64,000 bases of DNA from contig JAHLEZ010000017.1 in NCBI GenBank assembly GCA_020726505.1, forward strand, positions 1 to 64,000, in the 5' to 3' direction. Both the position numbers and the translations under genes were made by a program. Shown in pieces: positions 11,131 through 22,732 of the stretch. The stretch comes from Leptodontidium sp. MPI-SDFR-AT-0119. Lineage: Eukaryota > Ascomycota > Leotiomycetes > Helotiales > Leptodontidiaceae. Below the pieces are notes generated by a model. That model was not told the DNA's origin, made no database searches, and worked only from the letters and a program-made list of their open reading frames with translations. The first letter of the stretch is position 1; the number at the start of each line of letters is the position of its first letter.

Positions 11131-12326
11131 ATGAGTTCCGAACCTGTAGCAGCAGCTCCCGCATCCACCCAGCCGCTTTCCAGCACCGAGGAGAAGAAGC
11201 TCGAAGCTGGTGAAGCTCCATTGGCAGCTACTCTGGGCCCGGCCGCTGTTGAACCTGTAGCTCCCGCCCCAGCTCCTGGTGTTGACCAGGAGAAATCCGA
11301 GGCGGAACCGGTCGAGGAGAAGAAAGTCGAGGCTGCCCCTGAAGAGAAGAAAGCTGCTCCAGCCGAGGAGAAGAAGCCAGTTGCTACTCCCCAAGAGCAG
11401 CTCCTGACCGCGCTCCCTTCCATCATCAAGGAAGCTGAGCATGGTGAGATCTGGGGCGTGACTCTCAAAGACGCATCGCATGTTCCTACCACCATCGTCC
11501 TGGAGAAGTTCCTCAGAGCCAACACCAAGGATGTCGCCAAGGCCAAGGCGCAGCTCACTGAAGCCTTGAAGTGGAGGAAGAAGATGGATCCCGTGAAGCT
11601 CCTGACCGATGTCGAGTTCGACAAGTCGAAGTTTGGCGATCTGGGATATGTGACTGTCTATCCTAAGACGGACGCTCATGCTAAGGAGATTGTCACTTGG
11701 AATATCTATGGCGCTGTCAAGGATAACAAGGCCACTTTTGGCAATGTTGAGGAGTAAGTCCCTTCTTGATATTGAAATTGTACTTTTGATAGCTTTGATT
11801 TGGTATTGACTTTTCCAGGTTCATCAAATGGCGTGCGGCACTCATGGAGCTCTCAGTCAGAGAACTCGACCTCGCATCCGCCACTGAACCCATCCCAGTT
11901 GATGGAGTCGATCCTTACCGCATGGTCCAAGTGCACGACTATCTCAACACCAGCTTCCTGCGTATGGATCCTGCCATCAAAGCCGCCTCCAAGGAGACCA
12001 TCCAAACATTCAGCATGGCCTACCCTGAGCTTCTGAAAGAGAAGTTCTTCGTCAACGTGCCGCTCCTGATGGGTTGGGTATTCGCTGCAATGAAGCTATT
12101 CCTGAGCCCTGAGACCGTCAAGAAGTTCCATCCGTTGGCGTATGGATCGAGTCTTGCGGGTGAGTTGAAGGGATGGGGGAGTGAATTGCCAGAGGCGTAT
12201 GGTGGGAAGGGGAAGGCCGTTAAGGAGGGGCTTACTGTTAAGTATGCTGCTGAGAAAGCTGCTCCTGCTCCTGTTGCTGAGGATAAGGCTGAGGCTGAGG
12301 CCCCGAAGACGGAGGTTAAGGAGTGA
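11131..12326 (+). CDS. SFH5: Sfh5-type phosphatidylinositol transfer protein (CRAL-TRIO/Sec14)
   Basis: Exons are 11131-11753 and 11819-12326, giving 376 aa. Residues 1-90 are a low-complexity Ala/Glu/Pro/Lys extension (EEKK repeats). Then come a CRAL-TRIO N-terminal helix set (VLEKFLRANTKDVAKAKAQL, LKWRKKMDP) and the lipid-binding domain (YMVQVHDYLN-like YRMVQVHDYLNTSF, TIQTFSMAYPELLKEKFFVN, LSPETVKKFH). The C-terminus repeats the acidic/Ala style (AEAEAPKTEVKE). Sfh5 is a non-classical Sec14 homologue that exchanges phosphatidylinositol at ER and plasma-membrane contacts. Yeast Sfh5 also binds haem. The N-terminal extension is common in filamentous fungal members. The gene is strongly codon-biased in exon 1 (GAG, AAG), suggesting good expression. 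Confidence 0.93.
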
Positions 12327-12370
12327 GGTTGTGAAGATAGAGATGAGATGAGATGAAAAGTGGTTTAGTA

Positions 12371-12390
12371 GGGGGGGGGGGGGGGGGGGG
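12371..12390. repeat. Homopolymer run of 20 G
   Basis: Twenty consecutive G lie 45 bp after the SFH5 stop, within its probable 3' UTR. On the other strand it is poly-C. Such runs are prone to length error in sequencing and to slippage in vivo. Confidence 0.95.
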
Positions 12391-13840
12391 TGTTACTTCT
12401 GTTTGGCGTTTAGATATCCTTGTCTTTGCCTTGCGTGTTGGTCCTTGGAGGAAGGAGTCTTGCTTTCTGATTTCTGGTTCTGAATCTGCGCTTATACCAC
12501 TCTACCACTCTACCTTTGTATTCTAGCTGGATGTTGCTGTTTGTTTATACTTTGGCCAGGAGTCTAATATTATAAGTTCTCACTGGAACATATGCAGTAA
12601 GGATACAGCTTCCCGTAACTAATGATGGTCTTCCAAACGAAAGAGAGACATTACAATCCTTGAGGTCTTCCCCTACAGGCAAGCTCGAGGTTGCTAGTAA
12701 TTTAACGAGGACCACGCTTCCAACCAGCAATCTGCTGCAATGATCAAGGCAAGGCAGTAAGTACGTGAAATACAGATCCTCTCGTAACAGCACTGGACCC
12801 AATGTACCCAATGTAACATCAAACCTGGGCCACATTCTGTCGTTTTCCTTGCCTTGCCCGTATCACGGATATCAGAGTACAGTACTGTCTGTGGCTAGTT
12901 ATCAGATAAAGCACGTATCTCCTGTGGCTAATACTTGCTTCCGGGTATCAAGGCGGCGGGCAGGCTGGCAGGCTACATACCGTCCGTCAGCCTTGCCACG
13001 GAAGAGACTTGGCACGAGAAGAACGAATTATTACTCATTCATCCATTCACACTTATTCATTTACCTTCAAGTTGATCTACTCCAATGATTCACAGATCTT
13101 CGAGTATGTTTTTTCTTTAGTTTCCACACAAAATTCGGATATTCTTCCTTGCTTTTGCAGAATTTGACATGAATTCATCGTACAGACTTTACTCAAAGAA
13201 CTCTTCTTCATAATTACAAAGCCTCCCCTCCCATCTCCTATTCAGTCATATCCCATTCCATCCCATCCCACGTCATTCGCTCCCACGTCCCGCACCAAGC
13301 GAACCCAACCCACCTGCAAGCAAGCCAGCCAGCCGACAGCCAGCAGCCGCCTGCAAACCTCACGCCTGCTTTTGCTCCCCAGGTTACTTTGCCTTTTCCT
13401 TTGCTTGCTGCACAGCCCTGCCCAGTCCAGTCCGGCCCGACCACACATACCTTAGGTACTCGTAGCTAGCTGCCTTGCGCTTGATTGCCTTGGCTTGCCT
13501 TGCCTTCCTTACCTACGGATCCGGCAGAAACCACGACCTCCTTCACGTTCACTCCGACCTACACCTTTCGCCAGCACCTACCTACTACCATACCACCTCG
13601 CCCTACAGCTCTTCCCTGCTCCCTCCCGAACTCTTACCTTCTTGAATTTGGCATACAGGTCTGCATTTCTGGGAAGGCGTCTTTGTCCTGCACTTGCGTT
13701 TGCCTGCCGCATCTGCGCTTTCTGCAAACATGAATCCTGTGAGTACATTCCACTCCCCCTCCATATACCCCTCCGCCTCGAGCCATCTTCAACACTCCCC
13801 GTCCTCCATCCACAACCACAAACACCTCAACCGCGCCAGA
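12391..13840. other. Intergenic region and 5' leader upstream of the Ubp15-type gene
   Basis: I see no supportable gene. From about 13220 the sequence is strongly pyrimidine-rich on the + strand (ccattccatcccatccc, gccagccagccgacagcc), which is common in fungal promoters and 5' UTRs. In-frame upstream ATGs for the next gene are at 13694 and 13730, with ATG 13730 immediately followed by a GTGAGT-like donor. Confidence 0.5.
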
Positions 13841-16800
13841 ATGGAGTCTCCTACCCCCACCGAGGACGGCGCATACCTCTCATACAATACTAACTCCAAT
13901 GCTTCCGAAATACAGAGCTACACCACCGACGCAGACACTCCTAATGACATGCAAGTCGACTCCGACGAATACATGAACGATGTAGACTCCAAGGACGATG
14001 TGGCCATCATCGATCCAGACGAGCTCGGCCCTCGCGCCGATGAATGTATGTGCCTCTATATCTTACAATACCATATGGGTGGACGGGCGGGCGCAGGACT
14101 AATGTTGAGCAGTCGAGACCATGATAGAGACTGTGCTCACTCCACTCCCGGAACTACCGCCAACTCTCGAAATCAAGACGCATACGTGGGAGATAGAGAA
14201 CTGGAAGGATTTACCCCGCAGAACGAAGGGTCCAATATTCTACGCTGGCGGACACCCATGGTAAGGCCCCCTCTGAGACATGCGCTCGAGGCTGGGAACT
14301 TGATGTCTGACTTCTGCAGGCGGGTGCTTATGTTTCCTAATGGCAATAACGTCGACTATGTATCCTTCTACCTCGAACACGGCTACGAAGAATCAGAGCT
14401 TCCAGAAGACTTCACTTGCTGCGTACAGTTTGGCCTGGTTCTCTGGAATCCCGAGGCACCTTGGGTTTTCGCCACTCACACTGCACACCACCGCTTCACC
14501 AAGGAGGAGGGAGACTGGGGCTTCACACGTTTCGTGGAATTGCGGAAGCTATGGGCACAACCATACGACGAGTCGGGCTATTACCTGGCCCCTGGCCAAA
14601 AAGCCAGTATGACAGCATATGTCAAAGTGGTCAAAGATGAGACGGGTGTACTGTGGCACAACTTCAATAACTACGATTCGAAGAAAGAAACCGGCTTTGT
14701 TGGACTCAAAAACCAAGGAGCGACATGTTACCTCAACTCACTCATACAATCCCTATACTTCACCAATGCATTCCGAAAAGTAAGCTTCAAAGATAATATC
14801 TGCCGATAGTTCTATGCTGACTGATCAGGCTGTCTACCAAATTCCTACACAAGACGAAGAAACCCTACAAAATAGCGCATACACCCTACAACGCCTCTTC
14901 TACCAACTCCAAAGCTCTACCAATGCGGTAGGCACGAATGAACTCACAAAATCCTTCGGATGGGAGACCCGACATATCTTCGAGCAACAAGATGTACAAG
15001 AGCTCTCTCGAAAGCTCATGGAGCGGATGGAGGAGAAGATGAAAGGCACCGATGCGGAAAATGTTTTACCTAAATTATTCTGTGGAAAGGTCCGGACATA
15101 CATATCTTGCATAAACGTCAACTACGAATCTCGCCGTGTCGAGGATTACTGGGACATTCAACTCAATGTACACGGAAACAAGGATATCGAGGCCAGTTTC
15201 CAGGACTACGTACAGGTCGAAGTTATGGATGGCGAGAATCAGTACTTTGCAGGGGACGAGTTCAAGTTACAGGATGCCAACAAGGGTGTTATCTTTGAGA
15301 GTTTCCCAGATGTCCTGCATTTGCAGCTCAAGCGCTTCCAATACGATATCGATCGAGATGCCATGATGAAGATCAACGATCGCTACGAGTTTCCAGAAAC
15401 TTTCGATGCGGCTCCATACTTGGCAGATGACGCAGACAAGTCAGAGTCCTGGGTGTATCAACTGCATGGCGTTCTTGTGCACAGCGGCGATTTGAATGCT
15501 GGTCATTACTACGCATTCATAAAGCCTACCAAGGATGGATGGTTTTACAAGTATGACGACGACCGGGTCACGAAAGCCACTCTGCGAGAGGTTTTAGAAG
15601 ACAATTTTGGTGGCGAGTACATCCAATCCAATGGTCAGGTGATGAAGGTCAGATCGAAGGTTGTATTACGCCAGAACAGCGCATACATGTTGGTCTATAT
15701 CCGCCAGAGCAGAGTAGACAATGTCCTCCTCCCAGTCACAGAGGAGGACATTCCTTCCCATCTTCGTAAGCTTGTTCTCTTCCATCATTTGTGATTTCGC
15801 TGACAAGGCTACAGAAAAGAAGCTCGATGAAGAGGCTGCGCTTCGGGAAGCGCGCAAAAAGGAGAGAGAGGAGCAGCATTTGTATCTCGGCGTCAGAGTG
15901 ATAACTGATGATACCTTCAGGGAACATGGTGGAACCGACTTGACATACTTCGATCGCAGTCCCAACGATGACCCAGCCGCTGCCAGAGTATACAGATACC
16001 TTCGAAAATCGAACGTTGCCGACTTGGCGAAAACGATTGCCGAGGACACGGGGGTTGACCCTCGACGGATTCGGTTATGGGGAATGGTGAACCGTCAAAA
16101 CAAGACAGTCCGACCGGACTCGCCACTTACCGATCTGCATATGACTGTTGAGGAGGCGCATTCAAGAATGTCAGGCAGTAAAGGTGCAGATTTGCGACTG
16201 TGGGCTGAGATTGCCGAGAATCTGGATGCTGATGGGGAAGCAATCTGGCCAGCTACCCCAGGTCAGACCGGTTCTCCCAAGACTGATCTAATCATCCTTT
16301 TCTTGAAGCACTTCGATATCGAGAGACAAACGCTGAATGGAGCTGGTCACATTTACATCAGCCGAGAGAGAAAGGTTGAGGATCTGGTACCTGCCATTTT
16401 GAAGAAAATGGGCTGGCCAGAGAAACTTCCTACGGGTGAGAAGACTCAATTGAAGTTGTATGAGGTACGTCGTCAGTCTCTACTGTGGGCTGGTAGCAGT
16501 TCTAACTATCCACCAGGAGATCAAGCCATCGATGATCGAACCAATGAAGGGCAAGCAGTCTTTAAAGGCTGCTGAGCTGCAAGATGGTGATATCGTATGC
16601 TTCCAATTAGCTGATGGGAAGTCAGAAAGCGATTCGTCGACCCTAAATTCGACGATCACAAATTCGACGGTCACAAATTCATCATTCACAAACTCGTTAG
16701 TCACAACCCTCACGCAACGGTTGACGCTTGCTAACCTCGACAGGAGTCAATCCATAATATCCAGCAAGAGCACGCCCATGACCACGCCCATGAGGTCGGA

Positions 16801-17973
16801 CATAAGCTCAAGCGCAATGACGATGACTTCAGATCGAAGCTCTCTGAGTAGGATTTCGTCAGATAGGATCGAAACAGCCCCTGCGTACTACGACTTTTTA
16901 GTTCATAAACGCGATGTTAAATTCTGGCCTATGGACACGACTTCAGGACTTGAAACATTCACACTTGTTCTCAATTCGAAGTATTCTTACGATCAAGTTG
17001 CCGCTAGGGTCGGAGATGCGCTTGGTGTTGACCCGACGCATCTCAGATTCACGACGATCAATGCGACAAGTGGTAAACCAAAGGGTATCGTCAAGCGTGG
17101 CCAAGGCCAGAATCTCCAGTCTATCCTAAATCCCCCATATAGTACCTTCAGCAACAACAACCAGCGGAACGATTCGTTGTACTACGAAGTCCTTGATATG
17201 AGTCTGCAGGAACTGGATACCAAGAAGTCGATAAAGCTTATGTGGGTAAGCGAAGGAGTCACAAAAACTGTAAGTTGTTCCATTTGCCTTCACGGAATGA
17301 CCCTAATGTAATCGCAGGACAACTACGAAATTCTTGTTGCCAAGAGCGGTAACGTTGAAGATGTCATCGCTGCTCTGATCAAAAAGGCAGGAATCGATGA
17401 TGAAGCCAAGGGTGGCCCTATCCGACTCTACGAAGTTCACAACCACAAAATCCACAAGCAGCTCAGCCGAGACTATCTAGTCAACAGCATTTCAGACTAC
17501 GTCAACATTATGGCGGAGCGAATCCCCGAAGATGAGATTGGCGAGCAAGATTCATCCGACATCATCCCAGCCTTCCATTTCCAAGGCGAACCTAGCAAAG
17601 CCCATGGCAATCCTTTCAGATTCCGATTGATCCCTGTAAGTACCAGCAATCTCTCGTCGTCAACAGGTCACTAACCTCCATGTAGAAAGAGCCTTTCTCC
17701 GAGACCAAGAAGAGACTGGAAAAGCGCACAGGGATGAAGGGCAAGAATTTCGAAAAGATCAAGTTTGCTGTGGTTAAGCGAAGTTCCTACTCTAAGCCAC
17801 AGTACATTACAGATGGTAGGTCTACTTCATCACTTCCAGCGAGCGGGCGCTAACAACCCCTAGATCAAATCTTAGACGAGCTAGTCACTTCAGAAGATGA
17901 CTTACTTGGTTTGGACCATGTGGATCGGTCCCGCTCCATCAGAAACGGCGCACAGGATTTATTCTTGAAGTAG
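13841..17973 (+). CDS. UBP15: Ubp15 / USP7-type ubiquitin-specific protease (MATH + USP + UBL repeats)
   Basis: Exons are 13841-14045, 14113-14260, 14320-14779, 14829-15765, 15815-16464, 16517-17269, 17318-17635, 17686-17815 and 17864-17973, giving 1236 aa. After an acidic N-terminus comes a MATH/TRAF domain (HTWEIENW, GGHPWRVLMFPNG, EGDWGFTRFVELRKLW). The USP core has the catalytic Cys box GLKNQGATCYLNSLIQ and the His box VHSGDLNAGHYYAFI. The C-terminal half carries the USP7 UBL-like region (KTDLIILFLKHFDIERQTL, EDLVPAILKKMGW, YEVHNHKIHKQL). A Ser/Thr/Asn-rich stretch of about 90 residues (residues about 940-1030) interrupts the UBL array. Enzymes of this type deubiquitinate cullin-ligase and endocytic substrates. 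Upstream ATGs at 13694 and 13730 are in frame, so the N-terminus could be up to 49 residues longer. Confidence 0.95.
16648..16695 (+). repeat. Short tandem coding repeat (about 15-nt unit) in the Ubp15-type gene
   Basis: The unit resembles ttcgacgatcacaaa / ttcgacggtcacaaa / ttcatcattcacaaac and codes near-repeats of N-S-T-x-T / N-S-S-F-T. It lies at the start of the Ser/Thr/Asn-rich insertion and suggests growth of this linker by slippage. Confidence 0.7.
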
Positions 17974-18535
17974 ACTTTTCTTCGTTTTCTCACAGAGGGC
18001 TAGCATTGCGTTTTGGACGGCGGGTTACGCTGGGCAGAGGAGAAACACGACATATGGATTTTTGTATGCTATGGAACGAAGAATGGGTGGGGTTTTCTTG
18101 CCCTGGCGCTTTGGTGGTAAAATGAGAGCGATTGATAGCCAGTCTACTTGAACAAAGACCTACTACTATTACTGGGAGGGATTGCATGGTATAGGAAGGA
18201 AGGGAAGGGGATGGATGGATGGTGAAGGATGGGTGGGTGGCGGTGCGGTGGTTAGATGGGGCGGGGTCCTGCCTGGTCTTTTTGTTTTTCCTGTTGGTAT
18301 CCATCCTAGGGTATGAACGAACACCTGATAGTCAAGCATGGTTTTTTCGTCAGTTGGTTCGGTCGTTTCGATCGTTCTTCTTTCTTGACTTGCGGTTCGG
18401 GGTTTGCATTTGCTTTTTGCATTTGCTTTATGTGGTGGTGGGTGGTGTGGTTTAGTGTAGTGTAGTGTGGTGTAAAGTGATGCATGTGTGCCTGCGATGG
18501 GACTTGGGACTTGGGAGGTAGGCGATGGGTTTGGG

Positions 18536-18566
<31 letters not shown>

Positions 18567-19199
18567 ATGAGTTGAGTTGAGTTGATATGAGGTGAGTCGA
18601 GAGGAAGTTGGGGTGTTATGTGGTGGAGTGTTGTGCGATGTGGTGAGGTTGATAGGATGAATTGGGGGGAAGTGGAAGTGAGGAGAGAGTGCGAAGGAAT
18701 TGTATATACACCAATGCATACATACATGCAAGCATGTATTTGAGAACGTGATGCCTTGTTCGGTTCATTCATTAAGGGATGTTCTGTGATGTCTTTCGTA
18801 TGTGATGTGTGCACCATTTCCTTCGATTCTTCCTGTGTGGTTGGAATTGGGGATCTGAGTTGAACGCCTCCTTCTGATCTTTTTATCCTCCTGTGTGATT
18901 AGAATTGAACATCTGAGCTGAACGCCTCTTTCTGATCTTCTTGTTCCTCATTAATAGCATAAACGGTTCTTGTGTTCTTGGGAACCTACAGATCACGCGG
19001 CGGGTGTTTGGAAGTGGAACATTTAAGATCGAGGTATTGAAGCTGGGAGGTGCTTTGGAACGGGTCGATACATATGACACAAGCAGCCATGCCATCTTCA
19101 CCAACCGTCTCCTCCATTCCAGGCAGACTGAGGCAGTCAATCAGTCAACAGCACGGAGTCGCCATCTGCCACAACTGCCACGGCAATCCCAAGACTCTC
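17974..19199. other. Intergenic region with simple repeats, no gene seen
   Basis: About 1.2 kb after the Ubp15-type stop. It is G/T-rich on the + strand, with runs such as ggatggatggatggtgaaggatgggtgggtgg, GTGTAGTGTAGTGTGG, and a TGAGGG array at 18541-18567. Open frames on both strands are low-complexity (His/Pro/Thr-rich) and not supported as genes. Confidence 0.5.
18541..18567 (+). repeat. TGAGGG tandem array
   Basis: TGAGGG is repeated about 4.5 times (tgagggtgagggtgagggtg...). It differs from the fungal telomere unit TTAGGG at the second base and is flanked by ordinary sequence, so it is a hexanucleotide microsatellite. Confidence 0.9.
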
Positions 19200-19200
19200 C

Positions 19201-20800
19201 TCCGTTGTTACAGGCATCAAATCATGGGAGGACCTTTTCGCAAATCTAAAGCTAGCGAATCTGTACCGACCGACTACTACTCGGCCAGAAATCAGAATAT
19301 CTGATTGATTTCACCAAACTGCCCAAAGAAGTCTTACTTATAATACTTCGGTGCTTGTAAGATTATCCAGCCTCGTTGAACGCTGTAGCCCGATCGAACA
19401 GCGAGATACACGAGTTTGCAAACCCGTTGCTGTATCGACATATTAAGATATGGGATCTCACTAGTGGTTTCCTACTGTTCTCCACGCTGATATTGAATGC
19501 GGAGCTGGGAAACTTGACGAGGACTTTTAGTTCTAAGGTGCAGTGGATGGATTGGAATCCCTTGAGGGAATGCGTGTCCGTGAAAATCCAGTGGAAGAAG
19601 TTGCTCTCTCGAGGAAAGTTGAAGAAGATCGGCGAGTTCATGGTCCGTGTCAAGAAGGTGGTAATTACCCAACACATATAAATGTGAATCGGATCCATTG
19701 GGACTGGGAATTCTACAGATATGATTTCGACCAGAAAATTTATTGCCATCCACTAGCAGCCACCAACGGTTTTAGGTGCTGGGAGGGCATAACGGCCGTC
19801 TCGGTCGCGTGCTTGCCGAATTTGAAGGCGCTGAGCTTCCCGAGATGGTACGAGGCTTTCGATAAGGGGATGGGTAAGAGTATGCACATCTCCGCCATGG
19901 TGGCTGCGTTTGGGAGTAAACAGCGTGCCCAAAGCAATGCTGGATTGGAGGTCAATGGACACTTGTCGAAATTGCGCAGTTTAGATGGACCTCTTCCCTA
20001 ACTACCATGAGGGATGGAGGTATTTCCGCACCCGGTGAAAGCGCAACAGCACTCTGTTGTCGATGACATGTTTCTTGTCTAGAGGCAGAATTAAAGAGAT
20101 GCGCATCCTCTTAGACGAGAAGGTGCATAGCGTTCCGTTCCAAACCCCTCCTCCCCTACTTTCTACTACCGCTTCCGTTCAGGCCTAATCCATGCCCCCA
20201 AGGGTTGTAAGAACAATGAACATCCTCGGTGGTGGCGTTGCCCGCCTCGAGAAATTGGAAATGGTGGCTCGCTGGACAGAACTCTCCGGCGTGGAAGATT
20301 ACTTGGGAGATGTCGTCGAAGGGTTCGGAAAGGGGAGTCTGAAATCTTTCAAGCTGAGCTGGATGTATGAGAATGCGTACCCTTCGTATCTTCCCCAGGG
20401 TGGGCGTCCTATACCTTTAGACTTGGGGATGAAGCAAAAGATTCTATTACCATCTCAGATTGGACGGGCATTGAAACGTGTGGGCGATACGTTGGAGGAG
20501 CTGACTTTGCCTCCGGGTGTGAGGATTGAGCGGGCGAACTTCCTGCCTTTTGGACCAATGCAAGGGTTTCCAAAATTGAGGATCTTGAAGAGGACGTTGA
20601 ATATGTTGACTGGGCGCCATGTGGAGGGGATAAAGAATACGGTCAATGGGAACATGGAGTGGGATTTCAGTAAGCGGTTTAGTAGGGAGTGGGTTATAAA
20701 CTGGGCGAGCGATATGCCGAAAACGCTGGAACAGCTGAATATTTTCATGGATGGGGATTTGGTGGATGTCTTGGCGAGGGTGTTGGCTGCGACAGGGTGA
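19201..20800 (+). pseudogene. Decayed F-box-like protein gene
   Basis: Protein-like segments in the same direction lie in different frames. Around 19216-19306 there is WEDLFANLKLANLYRP. Around 19302-19680 there is FTKLPKEVLLIILRCL, then an in-frame TAA at 19358-19360, then DYPASLNAVARSNSEIHEFA and NPLLYRHIKIWDLTSG. Around 19690-20001, in a shifted frame, there is NRIHWDWEFYRYDF and CLPNLKALSFPRWYEAFDKG. From 20060 to 20800, in the earlier frame, there is a further TAA at 20186-20188. LPxEvLLxIL...N.V.r.....I...LLYRHI is the usual start of fungal F-box-like proteins, with substrate-side repeats behind. TAA at the first stop fits CAA to TAA, as repeat-induced point mutation would give. At least two stops and two frameshifts make a working product unlikely. 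Confidence 0.68.
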
Positions 20801-21556
20801 CGTCTGCCAGAGCTGATTCGTTGAGGTGTGTGGATTGCTATGTTTACCAACTGACATCCGATTCGAGAACCCAATATCATTCTTATGATTTACCTCTAAC
20901 TGGTTGAGGACTGAGAAAATTTGACTTCTACTTCGAATGATTTTGTTGGCTTCTTGGATCGAATGGGCAAATTCGTGTCTACCAGATAGTGAGAACATGA
21001 GTTCTGTTGGACAGAAACACTGTCTGTTAATATGGAATCAAGATGGTGGAGTCTGTAGGGTGATCACAAGACTAAGACCAAAAATGAAGTTTAATTTACG
21101 ATGCCCGCACTCGTGGATGCTCAGACTGAAAGTATTGCGTATTTAGGCTAGATCAATTAAGTTTTGCGGGTATTTTTCGATTATTGATACTTAGCTCGCT
21201 TAACTTTAGCGGGATGAAGTGGACCCTAGAAATGAATTTTGCAATTTGATAAGCAACTGTACCATTCCTACGAAGGCAGTTAAATGATAAAGTCCGTCGT
21301 CTCTTGGAGTCCCGGGGATAACGTGGATCATCAGTAGAGGTTCGATATCGACGACTAGGCTGTTCATCTCTCCTCAGCGCAGACATTGTTTTTGACAAGT
21401 TAGAGAGATATTGCTCTCTACGTGCAGTCACTTAAAATGTCTTTATTATGTGCACAAGGAGGGTGCTGATTACGAGGACGGAGCAAGAGCTCTAGACAAT
21501 TTCTGCCCCGCGGCTTTCGGCAGAGGGATTAAGCATCTGGAAGACTGTCTAGGGAG
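20801..21556. other. Intergenic, AT-richer stretch with no clear gene
   Basis: Open frames here are short and without recognisable motifs. The segment separates two decayed reading frames that face each other. Confidence 0.45.
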
Positions 21557-22186
21557 CTAGTCGTCACTTGCAACGACTAGTGGCTCAATATTGAGCCGTA
21601 TGAACCTCTTGGGTCCCTGAACGCTTTCAAGCTCTTCGCGTCCTCGAAACCGCTGAGTGTATCCTTTTGGGCCGGGACAAGACCAACTACACATATCATG
21701 GGTGGAACCGATGAACTCAACACTGGGGGAAGAGGAGTTGGCAAAACCAATTTCTAAGTTACCGCCCTCTCTGAAGCAACTCACAATCTTGAACTGCAGG
21801 AATGGCATATTTGAGTAAGTCAGACGATTCTCTCCTTGCATGCCATACAGAAAATCTTCCTGCAGTAACGATCCCTGGCGACTTTGGAAGCCTACTGACT
21901 CTATTCTCCAGTTAGCGCGATTATTTGTTCGAAGGGCTAGAGCTGTCTGAGACCAAGTTGAGGAATTTGAAGAAAATCAGTTGCATCTTCCTCGAAACGG
22001 TGTCCCTTCTACCAAACGACTCGAGAGGTCCCTTGGCATGAAAGGGCGGGGAATCTGGTAATGCAATTCATGAATCGTGCCGGGCCACAGGTAATCAGAT
22101 GCGGCCCTCCTGGTAATATTTTTGATGGCTTCGGTGAGGAGATTTGAGCGAAGCACTGTGATGAGCAGATGAGGCACCCATCGCAT
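21557..22186 (-). pseudogene. Unrecognised reading frame broken by one internal TGA
   Basis: Read on the minus strand from 22186 to 21557, one frame stays open for 210 codons except for a single TGA at 21979-21977. Its residues look protein-like and not low-complexity: IHELHYQIPRPFMPRDLSSR before the stop, then STWSQTALALRTNNRANW, NMPFLQFKIVSCFREGG and MCSWSCPGPKGYTQRF after it. CGA to TGA by one C-to-T change would explain the break. I do not recognise a family. The convergent position next to the F-box-like pseudogene suggests a locally decayed block. A spliced gene with an unseen intron is the alternative. Confidence 0.42.
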
Positions 22187-22732
22187 TGCGGAGTTTTAGA
22201 GCTTCTAATGGCCATACCATATTACTATGTAAGAGCACGGGTCTTGGTGTTAAGCCCGGTGTAAAAATGGAAAAATATTTTTTACATTTGAAAATGGTTG
22301 CAATATCACTTCAGCTCAATCAATCAATTGATCAGGAGAAAACAACGTTGGCTGTCCTGCTGATTACCATCCGTGTTTATTTTCTTTTGGGCCAATTTGA
22401 CACCAATCAATCTTTGAAATCTCAGATTCAAGCAAATTACACAGTATTGATTGGCTCTCCCTGGTCTAGTAAACGATTTCAATTAGATGAAAACACTATG
22501 AGTTCATAAAAATTCACCAATCTAAATTGCCACCTCAGCAAATGCCATTGTTTTGATTGTTTCGGCAAAGAAATTGACCCCTGTTCAGCCCCTGGAATCA
22601 CGGAAATCCAGACGCGCTCGCTTCGACTTCCACATTCAGAAATCGCGACCTCGAAAGTTAGTTCGGCCAGATCATCCAGATAATCTTCAGGAGCGCTGCA
22701 TCAACCGCAATTGTTCACCACCACCACACACC
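22187..22732. other. AT-rich intergenic region upstream of the p24 gene
   Basis: It contains A/T-rich sequence (aaaaatggaaaaatattttttacatttg) and no supportable gene. The last 100 bp are the likely 5' UTR of the p24 gene. Confidence 0.45.

Noticed and set aside
11104..11679. 191- and 170-codon minus frames opposite SFH5
   Set aside because: They are antisense shadows of the biased SFH5 exon 1 (Leu/Ser-rich mirrors of Glu/Lys codons).
18541..18567. Possible internal telomere repeat
   Set aside because: The unit is TGAGGG, not TTAGGG, and it is short and surrounded by other simple G/T-rich sequence.
21153..21431. 92-codon minus frame rich in Arg and Ser
   Set aside because: No motif or splice support; it lies in the decayed interval between two pseudogenes.
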